A DNA stretch of 64,000 nt from Paenibacillus jilunlii. Its GTDB lineage: Bacteria; Bacillota; Bacilli; Paenibacillales; Paenibacillaceae. Location of the stretch: contig NZ_FNGM01000002.1 in assembly GCF_900102965.1 (NCBI RefSeq), positions 52,559-116,558 of the forward strand. The letters are read 5' to 3'. A program made the translations under genes and the position numbers. The stretch's first letter is position 1. The number at the start of each line of letters is the position of its first letter. This document shows positions 8,841 through 18,192 of this stretch, one piece after another. The notes under the pieces were generated by a model. That model saw only the letters and a list, made by a program, of their open reading frames with translations, had not been told where the DNA came from and did not search any database.

Positions 8841-10326
8841 GGATGAGCCGTTCGTCCGCCGCTCGATCCGCCAATCGATCTGCTGGGAGGAACACGGCTT
8901 TTTTATCGCCGGTGAAGCCAACCACGGGCAGGAAGCTCTGGAGCTTATGGACCGGCTGCAGCCCGATATTGTAATTACCGATATTTTTATGCCTTACATG
9001 GACGGCCTGGAGCTGATTCAGGCTGCACAGGCCAAAGGCTTTGAAGGATCATTCATCATGCTTACCTGCGCCGGCGAGTTCGAATACGCCCGGCTTGCGC
9101 TTGAATACGGCGCATCCAGTTATATTCTGAAGCTGTCCATGAGCGACGAAGAACTGCTCCAGGCGCTGAACAAAGCCCGGGACAAGCTGATGAAGCGGGT
9201 GGAACAGCAGGACCGGCTGGAGGACCAGCTGTTCCGGGAGGCTGCCAGTTATATGTGGCGAAGCCTGTGGGGCAAGGAACTCCACCAGGATGAAACTGAC
9301 AAATTCGAGGATTTCCGCCGCCTAACGGCAAACTCCCCAGGGCTGCTGCTTATATCGGTGCTGAGCGGCACCCGGATGCTGGACAAAGCCGCTCTGCCTT
9401 CACTGCTGCCCGCAGAGGCAGGGCAGACATCCCGCTGCCACCTGTTCAGACATATGGGGCAGAGCACTTTTTGGGTCTGGCTGGAGCACAGCCCGGTACT
9501 GCGGCCCGAGGTGTTCATCCATGACGGGCTCCCCGCCATCCGCCGCCTGGGATCGGCGGCAGACGGCGGATTGGGCGCCTGGCGGATGAACCTGGGGGTG
9601 CTGGACCGCCATTATTATGGCGGTGTCCGTGGAGAGAACGGTGCGACGGCCGCAGCCGATGCGCTGCCGGTGCAGGCCCTCTCCGTTCCCTGGGATCAGG
9701 AACGGGAGATTATCGGCTGCTTCGAGCGGCTCGATGTCAATGACTGCGCCGCCAGACTGGAGCAGCTATGGCAGTTCATGGCGGCCGTCCGGATGCCGAT
9801 GGCGGCAGTCAAGGAGACCGCCGAGCGGCTGGACAAGCTGTTCGCACGCATTGCCGGAAAGCCTGCGGAGCCGCCCGGCGCACTGCTGGATGGCGTGCGC
9901 CATCCCGAATTGCTGGAGCGGACGGTCTCGCGGATGCGGACTTATGCCAAGGGTCTCGGCGGGCAGCGGCCGCAGGAGACGGACCATCCAGAGATCAATA
10001 CGATGATCCGCTATTTGCTGCATCATTATGACGAGGACATCTCCCTGCAGGCAATGGCGCAATACGTCAATATGGATGAAAATTATCTGAGCGGCCTATT
10101 CAAGAAAAAAACGGGCGAGACCTTCATTAACTACCTCCAGCACATCCGGGTGAATGAAGCGAGGTTCTATTTGGAGCAGACCGACCTGACCGTCGCCGAA
10201 ATCGGGGAGCGGGTGGGGTTCGCCAACCCCAGCTACTTCTTTAAAATTTTTAAGCGCTGGACGAAACTGACACCCAACGAATACAGGATACAGCGTAAAG
10301 AAAGGGCTGAGCCGCCGGCGCCATAA
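8818..10326 (+). CDS. YesN-type response regulator with AraC DNA-binding domain
   Basis: The 502-residue protein has an N-terminal receiver with acidic pocket VEDE and phosphoacceptor Asp55 in IVITDIFMP, a ~250-residue middle region of low conservation, and a C-terminal AraC double helix-turn-helix (from about residue 398: INTMIRYLLHHYDEDISLQ; then LTVAEIGERVGFANPSYF). AAGGAGGAG sits before the ATG inside the end of the kinase gene. It should activate the adjacent transporter genes. A terminator follows at 10370, so the transporter genes are probably read from their own promoter. Confidence 0.93.
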   Translation: MWKILLVEDEPFVRRSIRQSICWEEHGFFIAGEANHGQEALELMDRLQPDIVITDIFMPYMDGLELIQAAQAKGFEGSFIMLTCAGEFEYARLALEYGASSYILKLSMSDEELLQALNKARDKLMKRVEQQDRLEDQLFREAASYMWRSLWGKELHQDETDKFEDFRRLTANSPGLLLISVLSGTRMLDKAALPSLLPAEAGQTSRCHLFRHMGQSTFWVWLEHSPVLRPEVFIHDGLPAIRRLGSAADGGLGAWRMNLGVLDRHYYGGVRGENGATAAADALPVQALSVPWDQEREIIGCFERLDVNDCAARLEQLWQFMAAVRMPMAAVKETAERLDKLFARIAGKPAEPPGALLDGVRHPELLERTVSRMRTYAKGLGGQRPQETDHPEINTMIRYLLHHYDEDISLQAMAQYVNMDENYLSGLFKKKTGETFINYLQHIRVNEARFYLEQTDLTVAEIGERVGFANPSYFFKIFKRWTKLTPNEYRIQRKERAEPPAP

Positions 10327-10369
10327 ATTTAATGCCGCCGTCCTTCTGACCCGCTCCCCCTGAACATAT

Positions 10370-10407
10370 GCGCCCGCAGGATATACTTCTGCGGCGCCGT
10401 TCTTTTT
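10370..10407 (+). terminator. Terminator between the two-component genes and the transporter
   Basis: GCGCCCGCAG pairs with CTGCGGCGC (one bulged C) around a 9-nt loop, followed by CGTTCTTTTT. It separates the kinase/regulator transcript from the permease operon. Confidence 0.7.
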
Positions 10408-10553
10408 GGCACGTTCATCCCCCCTTGTCTGTCCGCTTCGCTACTCTCCCCAGAACTTAAAATTGTACACTGAATCGCTGAGATATGAAGATTACGCCCT
10501 GCCTCTCCTGTCCGCTATGATAGTATCAAAACACAGACAGGAAGGTTGAGCGT

Positions 10554-11510
10554 ATGGAAGAATCCATTGGCATGACAAGGAACAAGACAGCGGAGTCACC
10601 GCTGCGTCAGGCATGGATCAGGATATGGGGAATGCGGGCGTTGTACCTGATGCTGCTTCCCTGCCTAATCTGGTATTTTGTATTCAAATACTTGCCGATG
10701 TACGGCGTCATTATCTCCTTCAAGGACTATAATTTTACGGACGGCATTCTGCACAGCCCCTGGGCCGACCCGTGGTACAAGTATTTCAAAATGTTTTTTG
10801 ATTCTCCGTATTTCTCACAGCTCATGTCCAATACCCTGCTGATCAGCTTATACAAGCTGGTGTTCGGAATGCTGCCTTCGATCATTCTGGCGATTCTGTT
10901 CCACGAATGCCGGGTGATGTGGCTGAAGCGGTGGGTCCAAACATTAAGCTATATGCCGCACTTTTTGTCCTGGATTATCATTTACGGCATTTCGGTAGCT
11001 TTTTTTTCGGAGACGACCGGGCTGGTCAACCGCTGGATTACGGAAGCGGGCGGGTCGTCTATCCCTTTCCTCGGCTCGACGGAATGGTTCCGCAGCATGC
11101 TGGTCTCAACTGAAATCTGGAAGGATATCGGCTGGGGCGCCATCGTTTATTTGGCCGCGATCAGCGGGATCGACCCGACGCTGTTCGAAGCGGCCAGAGT
11201 GGACGGCGCCAGCCGGCTGCGGATGATTTGGCATATTACGCTTCCCGGTATCCGCAATGTCATCATCCTGCTTCTCATCCTCAAAATCGGCAGCATCATG
11301 GACGCCGGATTTGAGCAAATCTATGTCTTCTACAATCCCCGCGTATATGAGGTCGGCGACATTATCGATACCTGGGTATACCGGACCGGTCTGGAGCAAA
11401 TGAACTTTAGTCTGGCCACCACGGTAGGATTGTTCAAATCAGCTATTGGCTTTGTGCTGGTACTCGGGGCCAACAAGCTGGCTAAACGATGGGGGGGCGG
11501 AATATGGTAA
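10554..11510 (+). CDS. Sugar ABC transporter permease, LplB type
   Basis: This 318-residue integral membrane protein shows the LplB-type opening YVFKYLPMYGVIISFKDYN-like pattern (here VFKYLPMYGVIISFKDYN), six predicted helices and the EAA loop (LFEAARVDGASRLRMIWHITLP) that docks on the ATPase. The ATP-binding subunit is not encoded here; systems of this group share a general ATPase such as MsmK-type proteins. The gene overlaps the next permease by 7 nt (ATGGTAA) and is followed by a binding lipoprotein, giving the usual permease-permease-binding-protein order. The likely cargo is an oligosaccharide released outside the cell. Confidence 0.92.
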   Translation: MEESIGMTRNKTAESPLRQAWIRIWGMRALYLMLLPCLIWYFVFKYLPMYGVIISFKDYNFTDGILHSPWADPWYKYFKMFFDSPYFSQLMSNTLLISLYKLVFGMLPSIILAILFHECRVMWLKRWVQTLSYMPHFLSWIIIYGISVAFFSETTGLVNRWITEAGGSSIPFLGSTEWFRSMLVSTEIWKDIGWGAIVYLAAISGIDPTLFEAARVDGASRLRMIWHITLPGIRNVIILLLILKIGSIMDAGFEQIYVFYNPRVYEVGDIIDTWVYRTGLEQMNFSLATTVGLFKSAIGFVLVLGANKLAKRWGGGIW

Positions 11511-12364
11511 ACGCCAAGTCCGATAAATTATTTAACAGCGTGGTCTATCTCCTGCTCGCGGCAGTGGCGGTAGCGGCGGTCTTCCCGCTGCTCTATGTCA
11601 TTTCAATGTCGCTGACGCCATACAGCGAAGTCATCAAAAACGGAGGATTCGTCGTCATTCCGCGCAGCATTTCTTTTGAAGCCTATGAGCGGATTTTGGC
11701 CGACCCGGCGCTTGGCCGCTCCATGCTGGTCACGGTGTTTGTTACCGTGACTGGCACCGCCATCAACATGATTCTGACAACGATGGCCGCCTATCCGCTC
11801 AGCCGCCGGAATTTGCGCGGAAGGACCTTTTTCCTGCTGTTCATTGTCATCACCATGCTGTTCAACGGCGGCCTGATTCCAACCTATCTGGTTGTCCGCT
11901 CGCTGGGGATGCTTGATACCCTGTGGTCGCTCATTATTCCGGGGGCAATCGCTACCTTCAACGTGCTTATTATGAAGAGCTTTTTCGAGAATCTGCCGGA
12001 AGAACTGTTTGAATCTGCCAAAATGGATGGAGCCAGGGAATTCCGCATCTTATGGCAGATTGTCATTCCGCTGTCGGTTCCATCCATAATGACGGTTGGC
12101 CTGTTCTATATGGTCGGCCACTGGAATTCTTTTTTCTCGGCGATCCTGTATATTACCGACGTGAAGCTGCATCCGCTGCAGGTGGTCATCCGCAACATGC
12201 TGCTGCTGACTCAATCGAATGAGCTGCAGGCCGAGGTTACCGTACCAACAGCAGCCATGCAGATGGCGGCGGTCATTGCCGGAAGCTTGCCAATTATCGT
12301 GGTGTACCCGTTTATCCAGAAGCATTTTACCAAGGGGATGCTCCTGGGAGCGATCAAGGGATAA
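11504..12364 (+). CDS. Sugar ABC transporter permease, LplC/YtcP type
   Basis: The 286-residue partner permease has six helices and the EAA motif LFESAKMDGAREFRILWQIV. The C-terminal ending FIQKHFTKGMLLGAIKG is the family signature. The start was placed at the ATG at 11504, 5 nt after GGGGGCGG, rather than at the in-frame ATG at 11489, which would lack a ribosome site. It forms a heterodimer with the preceding LplB-type permease. Confidence 0.92.
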   Translation: MVNAKSDKLFNSVVYLLLAAVAVAAVFPLLYVISMSLTPYSEVIKNGGFVVIPRSISFEAYERILADPALGRSMLVTVFVTVTGTAINMILTTMAAYPLSRRNLRGRTFFLLFIVITMLFNGGLIPTYLVVRSLGMLDTLWSLIIPGAIATFNVLIMKSFFENLPEELFESAKMDGAREFRILWQIVIPLSVPSIMTVGLFYMVGHWNSFFSAILYITDVKLHPLQVVIRNMLLLTQSNELQAEVTVPTAAMQMAAVIAGSLPIIVVYPFIQKHFTKGMLLGAIKG

Positions 12365-12441
12365 CTGGGAATCCGTTAAGGCTTCCCACTTCATTCATAC
12401 TACTGTGCAAGGAATAAATCAGGGAAAAGGCAGGGGTTGTA

Positions 12442-13974
12442 ATGAGAAAGAAGAACAGAGTAATGGCGTGGACCGCATTGGCTATGACTGTCGCGCTTTT
12501 CAGCGGCTGCGGCGGCGGGTCCAATGCGCCCAAAACCGCAGAAGGCGATGCTTCCGCTAAGACGGCAGCCGGGCCGGTGGACATCGAAGCAGCCGAAATC
12601 AGCTGGGGCACCAGCCTGCCGGCAGATGATTTCATCAAGAAAGCGCTGGATGAAAAAGTAGGCATTAACCTGAAACTGACACTCGTGGGCGACCAGAACG
12701 ACTATGAGAATCAAATGAATGTCCGTGCGGCCTCGGGCAATCTCCCCGATCTGCTGCTGGCGACCAGCAAAGCCCATCTGCAAAAACTGGCCCAGTCCGG
12801 TTCTTTGCTCGACCTGACGCCGTATCTGGACAAACTGCCGGAATACACCAAATTTATCGGAGATGAGGTGCTGAAGAAAGGCATTCTGGATGGCAAGCAG
12901 TATGCATTGCCCAAAACGGGTCAACCGGTTTCCTACACGTATTGGATTCGCAAGGACTGGCTGGATAATCTGCAATTGCAGCCGCCGGCTACCGTGGATG
13001 AACTGCTGGAAGTTGCTAAAGCGTTTACAACCAACGACCCGGACAAAAACGGCAAAAACGACACCTTTGGCCTCACCGGCACCAACTTCCAGACCTTCGA
13101 CCCGATATTCGGCGCTTACGGCCTCACCAATATTTTTGACACCTCGCAGCTGTACGTCCGTGACGGCAAGGTGGTCAGCACATTCTACCAGCCTGAAATG
13201 AAAGAGGTACTCACCACTATCAAAAGCTTTCTCGATGCCGGAGTCGTTGACCCTGAAATTGTAAGCAACAAGGGGACGATGGCCATCGACAAGGCGTTCC
13301 AGGGCAAGGTGGGCATCATCAACACCGAATGGGCGCAAATCATGAAAGACGACAAGGTAGCCGTCTGGAAAGGTGCCAATCCGAAAGCGGAATGGATTCA
13401 GCTGGCTCCCCCGAAAGGACCGACCGGCATCGCAAACGCCAATTCCCTGAATATCGGCGCTTCCAGCGGCCTGTGGGTCATCCCCAAAAAGCTGGAAAGC
13501 GAGCCGGAAAAGCTGAACAAAGTGCTGGAGCTGCTCAATTATGTATCGACAACGGAAGGCAACCGGCTGGTGCAGTACGGGGTGGAGAATACCCACTATA
13601 CGCTGGACGGCGATACTGTCAAAATTACCGACAAAGGCCGTTCCGACGCTTCGTTCACCTGGCTGTACCAGTTCACAGGCCGCCCGGAAACGGATTATCT
13701 GAAATCCAAATTCAGCAATCTGGCCGCCTATATTGACTTTGAAGCCAACCTTCCGCGCATTCAGACACTGGACGGCTTCGTGACCAGTCCTCCGGGCTAC
13801 AACCCGGCCGACGCCAACCGCTTCATTGAAGAAGAAATGATCAAATTTGTCTATGGCAAAGCCAAGATCGACAACTACGGCAAGTTTCTGGAGACACTGG
13901 AAGGCACGTTCAGCTACAAGAACTATCTCGATACGGCCGTCAGCCAATTGAATGAGCTCGGTTACGGGAAATAA
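12442..13974 (+). CDS. Extracellular solute-binding lipoprotein of the sugar transporter
   Basis: The 510-residue protein has a lipoprotein signal peptide with lipobox LFSGC (Cys23), then the long type 1 extracellular solute-binding fold typical of LplA/YtcQ-like proteins. Conserved pieces include LPDLLLATS near residue 105 and KQYALPKTG near 152. It should be anchored to the outer face of the membrane and deliver oligosaccharides to the two permeases encoded just upstream (78-nt gap). The ligand cannot be read from the sequence. Confidence 0.92.
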   Translation: MRKKNRVMAWTALAMTVALFSGCGGGSNAPKTAEGDASAKTAAGPVDIEAAEISWGTSLPADDFIKKALDEKVGINLKLTLVGDQNDYENQMNVRAASGNLPDLLLATSKAHLQKLAQSGSLLDLTPYLDKLPEYTKFIGDEVLKKGILDGKQYALPKTGQPVSYTYWIRKDWLDNLQLQPPATVDELLEVAKAFTTNDPDKNGKNDTFGLTGTNFQTFDPIFGAYGLTNIFDTSQLYVRDGKVVSTFYQPEMKEVLTTIKSFLDAGVVDPEIVSNKGTMAIDKAFQGKVGIINTEWAQIMKDDKVAVWKGANPKAEWIQLAPPKGPTGIANANSLNIGASSGLWVIPKKLESEPEKLNKVLELLNYVSTTEGNRLVQYGVENTHYTLDGDTVKITDKGRSDASFTWLYQFTGRPETDYLKSKFSNLAAYIDFEANLPRIQTLDGFVTSPPGYNPADANRFIEEEMIKFVYGKAKIDNYGKFLETLEGTFSYKNYLDTAVSQLNELGYGK

Positions 13975-13991
13975 GAAAGGGATGCTTCGCG

Positions 13992-14048
13992 AAATCCCCT
14001 CCTATGGGAATGGAACATGTTGTCCATCTCTGCAGAGAGGGGATTTTT
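13992..14048 (+). terminator. Terminator of the first transporter operon
   Basis: AAATCCCCTC (13992-14001) pairs perfectly with GAGGGGATTT (14037-14046), followed by TT. The loop is long (35 nt). A short competing hairpin (GGGAT/ATCCC) lies just upstream. Confidence 0.55.
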
Positions 14049-14059
14049 CGGGTAAAACC

Positions 14060-14985
14060 GCCACATTTCATGAATATCTCAAAAGAGAGAATGATGGTTG
14101 ATACACTGCATAAAATCCCAGCCAACCTAAGCACTTTATGCAAAATAAACTCCTCCTTGGTTCCCGTTCTTTTTTGGATTCGCTCTCTCCATTTTCTGCG
14201 TTTGAGCTGTCTTTGAGCACGGATGATCCACTTTCTAGCTTCCTTTTGCCATCTTGTCACTAACGTTTTGCTTATCTTTTTCAGCTTCCGCGAATAGACC
14301 CCATAATACCGGAGTACTGGATGGTTTTAAAATGTTCATCCGGAATATGACGGATTCACTCTGGTCATAAATTCTTCTACCGTCACTTGTTCCGTTTTCT
14401 CTTCCCCACTTGTTTTGTCGTAATAGCTGAATACCACGTACTCTCCGTCACAGGACTGGATTCGTTTTAATGCAATGGCCGGTCGCTTGATATAACGGCC
14501 GATGTAGCCTAGCTGCTTCTGTACTTTCCCTTTTTGCTTCGGGGCATGCACATAAAAGCCTTCTACATTCGCGGAATAGGCTTGCTGTAGTCTAGACTGT
14601 ACCCGTTTCTTTTCTTCTGCGTTCAAACTTTTTCGAATGAGCTTTAACACCACCGTTTGCCACTGTTTTCGAAGCATTTCAAACGGCACGTAATCATACG
14701 TTCTATTCTCCGCTTTCCTTCATTCCACCCATCGTCACCAAAATATGCACATGAGGATTGAAATTTAACCGTGAGCCAAACGTATGTAGTCCTGCAATAA
14801 TTCCAGGCGTAAAATATTCTTTGATGATTCCTACCGCCTCGTCCATAAATCCTTTCAGCATTTTTCGATGCAGCAAAAAGATGCTCCACAGCCCCTCATC
14901 TATGGTAAATACCACGTAGCGATGGTTGACTTGGAATACATCTTCCATGATCATCCGACTCCACTCTTTGGTTAGCTTCGCTTAC
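14060..14985 (-). pseudogene. IS91-family-like transposase remnant, frameshifted and 5'-truncated
   Basis: Three reading frames on the minus strand join into one IS91-like (Y2_Tnp) transposase. The first piece (14954-14703) has RYVVFTIDEGLW and the rolling-circle HUH-type signature NPHVHILVTMGG. The second (14689-14336) has GYIGRYIKRPAIA and EFMTRV. The third (about 14320-14060) contains a basic tail (KLKKISKTLVTRWQKEARKW). Frame breaks lie near 14700 and 14310, and near 14975 a stop interrupts the sequence where the zinc-binding N terminus should be. The element is therefore dead. No terminal repeats are expected for IS91 relatives and none were identified. Confidence 0.75.
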
Positions 14986-15013
14986 CCCAAAACATATAAA
15001 TTCTTATTTATTA

Positions 15014-15040
15014 AAAGAGCTGCCCGAAGGCAGCTCATGG
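15014..15040 (-). terminator. Hairpin terminator upstream of the transposase remnant
   Basis: GAGCTGCCTTCGGGCAGCTC (minus strand) is a perfect stem with a TTCG-type loop, followed by TTTTAATAAAT. Confidence 0.6.
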
Positions 15041-15213
15041 ATAACTTGTTATGAGAATATTGTTCATGGAAAATCTAGAATTAGACTGACCCCATAGAAG
15101 AAGCAGCATGAGCCAAAGTTTCCCCTCTATTTCCCATTGACCAAAAAACTAAATAGGCCCTCCAAGATAAACTTAACCGACCTTCTCATTTTTTTTCGAC
15201 TTGCATGTTCCAT

Positions 15214-15597
15214 CTATGGTTTAATGCTTGCTTTTGTTGCAAACCACTTTCCAGATTTTAATTTTAGTGATAGGCTGACAGGTTCTCTAAATGCAAGATC
15301 ATCATTTGTATATTCTTGAGTTACAAACGCTCTTGATACAAAGAAGAAATGCAACGGAAATACAAAACCGATATGATGTAAGCTTTTATTATATTTAAAG
15401 CTATCTGCTGTCATTCCACGTTCGACTGGATTAATATTTTTAAATGCTGAGCTATTCATGTACTTGATATCGGCATTCCCCTTCGTGGCCTCTTCTAGAA
15501 TAATTCTAGTATCATGTGCGACCCATGCACCAAACGAGATATATGCAATAACAAATAAAAGAACAAATGAAAGGAATAACTTCATTTTATTTTTCAT
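15214..15597 (-). CDS. Membrane-anchored protein, hypothetical (127 aa)
   Basis: The protein begins MKNKMKLFLSFVLLFVIAYI, a signal anchor, and continues into about 100 extracytoplasmic residues with no motif I recognise (a patch GMTADSFKYNKSLHHIGF is notable). GGGAG lies about 9 nt before this ATG; a start 48 nt upstream lacks a ribosome site. It lies downstream of an amidase-like gene on the same strand, separated by a strong hairpin terminator. This part of the window is lower in GC than its surroundings, which fits acquired DNA near the IS remnant. Confidence 0.6.
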   Translation of the reverse strand: MKNKMKLFLSFVLLFVIAYISFGAWVAHDTRIILEEATKGNADIKYMNSSAFKNINPVERGMTADSFKYNKSLHHIGFVFPLHFFFVSRAFVTQEYTNDDLAFREPVSLSLKLKSGKWFATKASIKP

Positions 15598-15633
15598 TAG
15601 TAATTTCTCCCTCAGGCATACAGAATTAATAAA

Positions 15634-15665
15634 ACAATGGTACAATCTAGAGATTGTACCATTGT
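15634..15665 (-). terminator. Perfect 14-bp hairpin between two minus-strand genes
   Basis: ACAATGGTACAATC and its exact reverse complement flank the 4-nt loop TAGA. On the minus strand the stem is followed by TTTTATTAATT. It starts 14 nt after the stop of the amidase-like gene, so terminator is the best reading. Confidence 0.75.
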
Positions 15666-15678
15666 TAGCGTTATTTTT

Positions 15679-16677
15679 CTACAAAATGTGTGTGAAATAT
15701 GGAATGACACTATCCGGTGTGTTAATGATATAGAAATCCCACGTTACATTTTTTCGATTAGTCGTGTGGTATGAAACCAGTGGTGTAGAGGGTGTGTCTC
15801 GGTTTGTGATTACCGCTGTGTGGTTCATAGTATAATCAGAACCTTTGTCATAAGAAATTATATCGCCCTCGTATAAATATTCTGGTCCCGGCTTCCCATA
15901 GCCATGGATGGTGTCTGCACTTCTAATTAATTTGAAGAAGGAATCAGCCTGAACCCAGGGTACAGCGTAAAGCCATTGTCCCGCTGCTCCGGTGTTCATC
16001 CACCAGTTGGGCATACCTTCATAAGGTTCTACTATTTTTTGCTTTGGAATTCCTCCGGCATTAAGTGCTTGAGACGCAAAATTTGTGCAATCATTATCGA
16101 AAGTCCAGTATTGCGAGTTATTATTGATAGCATAAATAAGTGCATATGCTTTTGCTTGTGTTCTATCAAATGTATAGGAAGCTGCGGGTGATACTATTGA
16201 AGATGGTGTGGAATCTAAATGATCTGAAGATTCTTCACGCGTTGTATCTATACCTACTTTCTCTGAATATGATAGCTCCTGTTCTACCTGTGCCTGTTCA
16301 TTTTTTTTAGTTGAATACTTTTCAAGGTTGTTTATTGCCTTCTTCACCAATTCATCACCAGTTATCGCGCTTTTTGGAAAGGTTGACCTAGTAACTACTT
16401 TGGTATCATCAGATATGGTAAAAGTAACCATATCCTTCAAAGCAGTATCTTCATCCGAACCTTCCCAAATAATAGTCTGTGTTAGTTCTCCTGCAATGAT
16501 AGTATTGTTTCCTTTATTCTCGCTGGATGTCTGTTTAAAATCCATTTTAAAGTCTTTTAACACTCGTCCTGTTGTTTCCTCCATCACTCTAATGATATTT
16601 AACGCTTCATCATATAGGTAATCCAATTCAGGGGAAGTAGCCAGAATTCCAGTCAATAATATTTTTTTGGAGATCAT
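15679..16677 (-). CDS. Amidase-like protein with a C-terminal Amidase_6 (CHAP-like) domain
   Basis: The last ~170 residues carry the Amidase_6 pattern: YALIYAINN, then NDCTNFASQALNAGGIP (catalytic Cys), and later MNHTAVITNR (His). This papain-like fold is found in many secreted Firmicutes proteins acting on peptides or cell wall. The first ~150 residues have no recognised domain. The N terminus MISKKILLTGILATSPEL is only weakly signal-like, and the ribosome site is poor, so the true start or a signal peptide may have been lost. Two palindromes lie upstream of the gene. Confidence 0.75.
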   Translation of the reverse strand: MISKKILLTGILATSPELDYLYDEALNIIRVMEETTGRVLKDFKMDFKQTSSENKGNNTIIAGELTQTIIWEGSDEDTALKDMVTFTISDDTKVVTRSTFPKSAITGDELVKKAINNLEKYSTKKNEQAQVEQELSYSEKVGIDTTREESSDHLDSTPSSIVSPAASYTFDRTQAKAYALIYAINNNSQYWTFDNDCTNFASQALNAGGIPKQKIVEPYEGMPNWWMNTGAAGQWLYAVPWVQADSFFKLIRSADTIHGYGKPGPEYLYEGDIISYDKGSDYTMNHTAVITNRDTPSTPLVSYHTTNRKNVTWDFYIINTPDSVIPYFTHIL

Positions 16678-16702
16678 GAAATTACTCTTTTTCGGTTTTT
16701 TT

Positions 16703-16727
16703 GGAATATTAATACTATTAATATTCC
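16703..16727 (-). promoter_or_regulatory. 12-bp perfect palindrome upstream of the amidase-like gene
   Basis: GGAATATTAATA and its exact reverse complement are separated by one base, 26 bp before the start codon. A second inverted repeat (AAATGGTAA/TTACCATTT) lies at 16815-16836. The first has the size of a dimeric repressor operator; no family assigned. Confidence 0.45.
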
Positions 16728-16895
16728 GATTTCCATAATATCAGATTTAACATATAAAACAAATGATACTATTTAGCTGTATTTTTTTCACATAGATAGA
16801 AAGTCACAGTTAATAAATGGTAATACTTTACCATTTCCAAATATCTTAAGACTTGGATTATATAAGCTCAAATTTCATATTGAGCTGACAAATGA

Positions 16896-16938
16896 AAAGA
16901 AAGCTTCAGACCAGATGAATCAGCCTGAAGCTTTCTTT
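16896..16938. terminator. Strong bidirectional-looking hairpin terminator
   Basis: AAAGAAAGCTTCAG and CTGAAGCTTTCTTT form a perfect 14-bp stem with A and T tracts on the two sides. Confidence 0.75.
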
Positions 16939-17121
16939 GTTTCGTTTATTGCGTTTTACTTAACTGTAGCAAACAGCATACACTTTAGCTGTAACGAAGT
17001 TTACTGCCTGGCTAGCAGGGTGAGCAGCCCAAAATACATCAATTGCATTTCGAATGCGTAATGTAAGAATATCTAAAAAGTAAAGTACTTGGCGCCATTT
17101 CTGGCGCCTGTATTGCTCTCC
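16939..17121 (-). other. Coding-like tail without a start codon, and a GGCGCC hairpin
   Basis: On the minus strand an open frame ending at 16963 reads RIRNAIDVFWAAHPASQAVN and ends VYAVCYS, but no start codon or ribosome site is visible upstream. It may be a gene remnant. A GGCGCC...GGCGCC hairpin near 17092-17108, followed on the minus strand by a T-rich tract, could terminate the anti-sigma gene. Confidence 0.3.
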
Positions 17122-18192
17122 CTACCAAGGCGTTTCCGTTTTGTGTTCAATCACTTTCAATACTTTGGGTTCAAGAATCCGTTTCAATTGTTCCAGCGTA
17201 CGATCGTCATGAGTAGCTCCACCATGCGGATCGGCTTGGATTTGTTTTTTTGCCTGCGTAGTTGCGATTATGTCCATGACTTGTTGTTTGGAAATCTTTT
17301 TAGATGCTGCGATCTCGACGACAGATGCCCCCTTTGCCAATTCTTGTTTCAAGTCTGCTGGACTCATGTGAAGTAAAGAAAAGAGCTTTTCATCGTTTAA
17401 AAAGGCATCCGCAGTATAGTCAGACTTGCCGTTTGTCGTGAAAAAGCCTTCCACGGACGGAGCTGGGCCGCCTCCGATTAGAGAAACGCTGATCGTATTC
17501 CCTTGAACCAATGCCTGATAAAACGGCGTGGTTGATCCCTTTTCGGTGTAGTTCAATATAAACGTTTTTTGGTCCGGTTTCTGCATCGGCTCCATGTTAC
17601 ATTCGTACTTACTGGAGCTACCGTACAGTTTGTTAATGAGATCATCTACTTTCGATTTGATTTCTTGATTGGTTAAGGAGATGACCGGTTTCTCCTGAGG
17701 CTCCCAATTCTCTTGGTTCACATGTTCGATTTCACCCGTGATACCGTTCAAATCAAGTCGGATCTTTTTGCCGTGAGCTCCCTTTTCCTGCAGCACGATG
17801 CTTGTTTGAATGGCTCTTCCCTGACTTGCATTCGCGGGGTCTCCTCCAATCTGGCTGGCGTCGATGATTTCAAACGACTTGGTTTCCGGATAAGAGCGAT
17901 ACAACTTTTCAAGCGCTGCTTGGCCAACCGCATCCATCTTGACTTGTTTGGCTGTCATCGGTGTTCTCGTAATCAATTCAATCAGGGGAGGGGCCGCGAA
18001 TGCCGCGGTTGGAATCATAATTACTGCAGCAACGATGCTGCCGATCAATCGTTTTTTCATCGTTTTTCTGCTCCTTTGCCGTTGTACGTATTGAGAATAG
18101 GATTGTTCGATTCGTTTGGAAACAGCCGGGGGACATTCCATGGTCTCTGCCTCTTGGTGCAGGTACTCGCGGATTTGACTTTCATTAGGCAT
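17122..18192 (-). CDS. Membrane-bound anti-sigma factor-like protein
   Basis: The 356-residue protein starts MPNESQIREYLHQEAETME, has a basic stretch (RQRSRKTMKKR) and one transmembrane helix at about residues 52-68 (IGSIVAAVIMIPTAAFA). The remaining ~290 residues are outside the cell. Its ATG overlaps the end of the ECF sigma gene by 8 nt, the usual layout for an anti-sigma factor. The N-terminal cytoplasmic segment is short, as in Bacillus DUF3600-like sigma regulators; a PepSY-like pattern (ITGEIEHVNQENW) is visible in the outer part. The signal sensed is unknown. Confidence 0.75.
   Translation of the reverse strand: MPNESQIREYLHQEAETMECPPAVSKRIEQSYSQYVQRQRSRKTMKKRLIGSIVAAVIMIPTAAFAAPPLIELITRTPMTAKQVKMDAVGQAALEKLYRSYPETKSFEIIDASQIGGDPANASQGRAIQTSIVLQEKGAHGKKIRLDLNGITGEIEHVNQENWEPQEKPVISLTNQEIKSKVDDLINKLYGSSSKYECNMEPMQKPDQKTFILNYTEKGSTTPFYQALVQGNTISVSLIGGGPAPSVEGFFTTNGKSDYTADAFLNDEKLFSLLHMSPADLKQELAKGASVVEIAASKKISKQQVMDIIATTQAKKQIQADPHGGATHDDRTLEQLKRILEPKVLKVIEHKTETPW

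Noticed and set aside
12400..13947. 515-codon open frame antisense to the first binding lipoprotein gene
   Set aside because: The lipoprotein on the other strand has a clear lipobox and family features; the antisense frame reflects GC-biased third positions.
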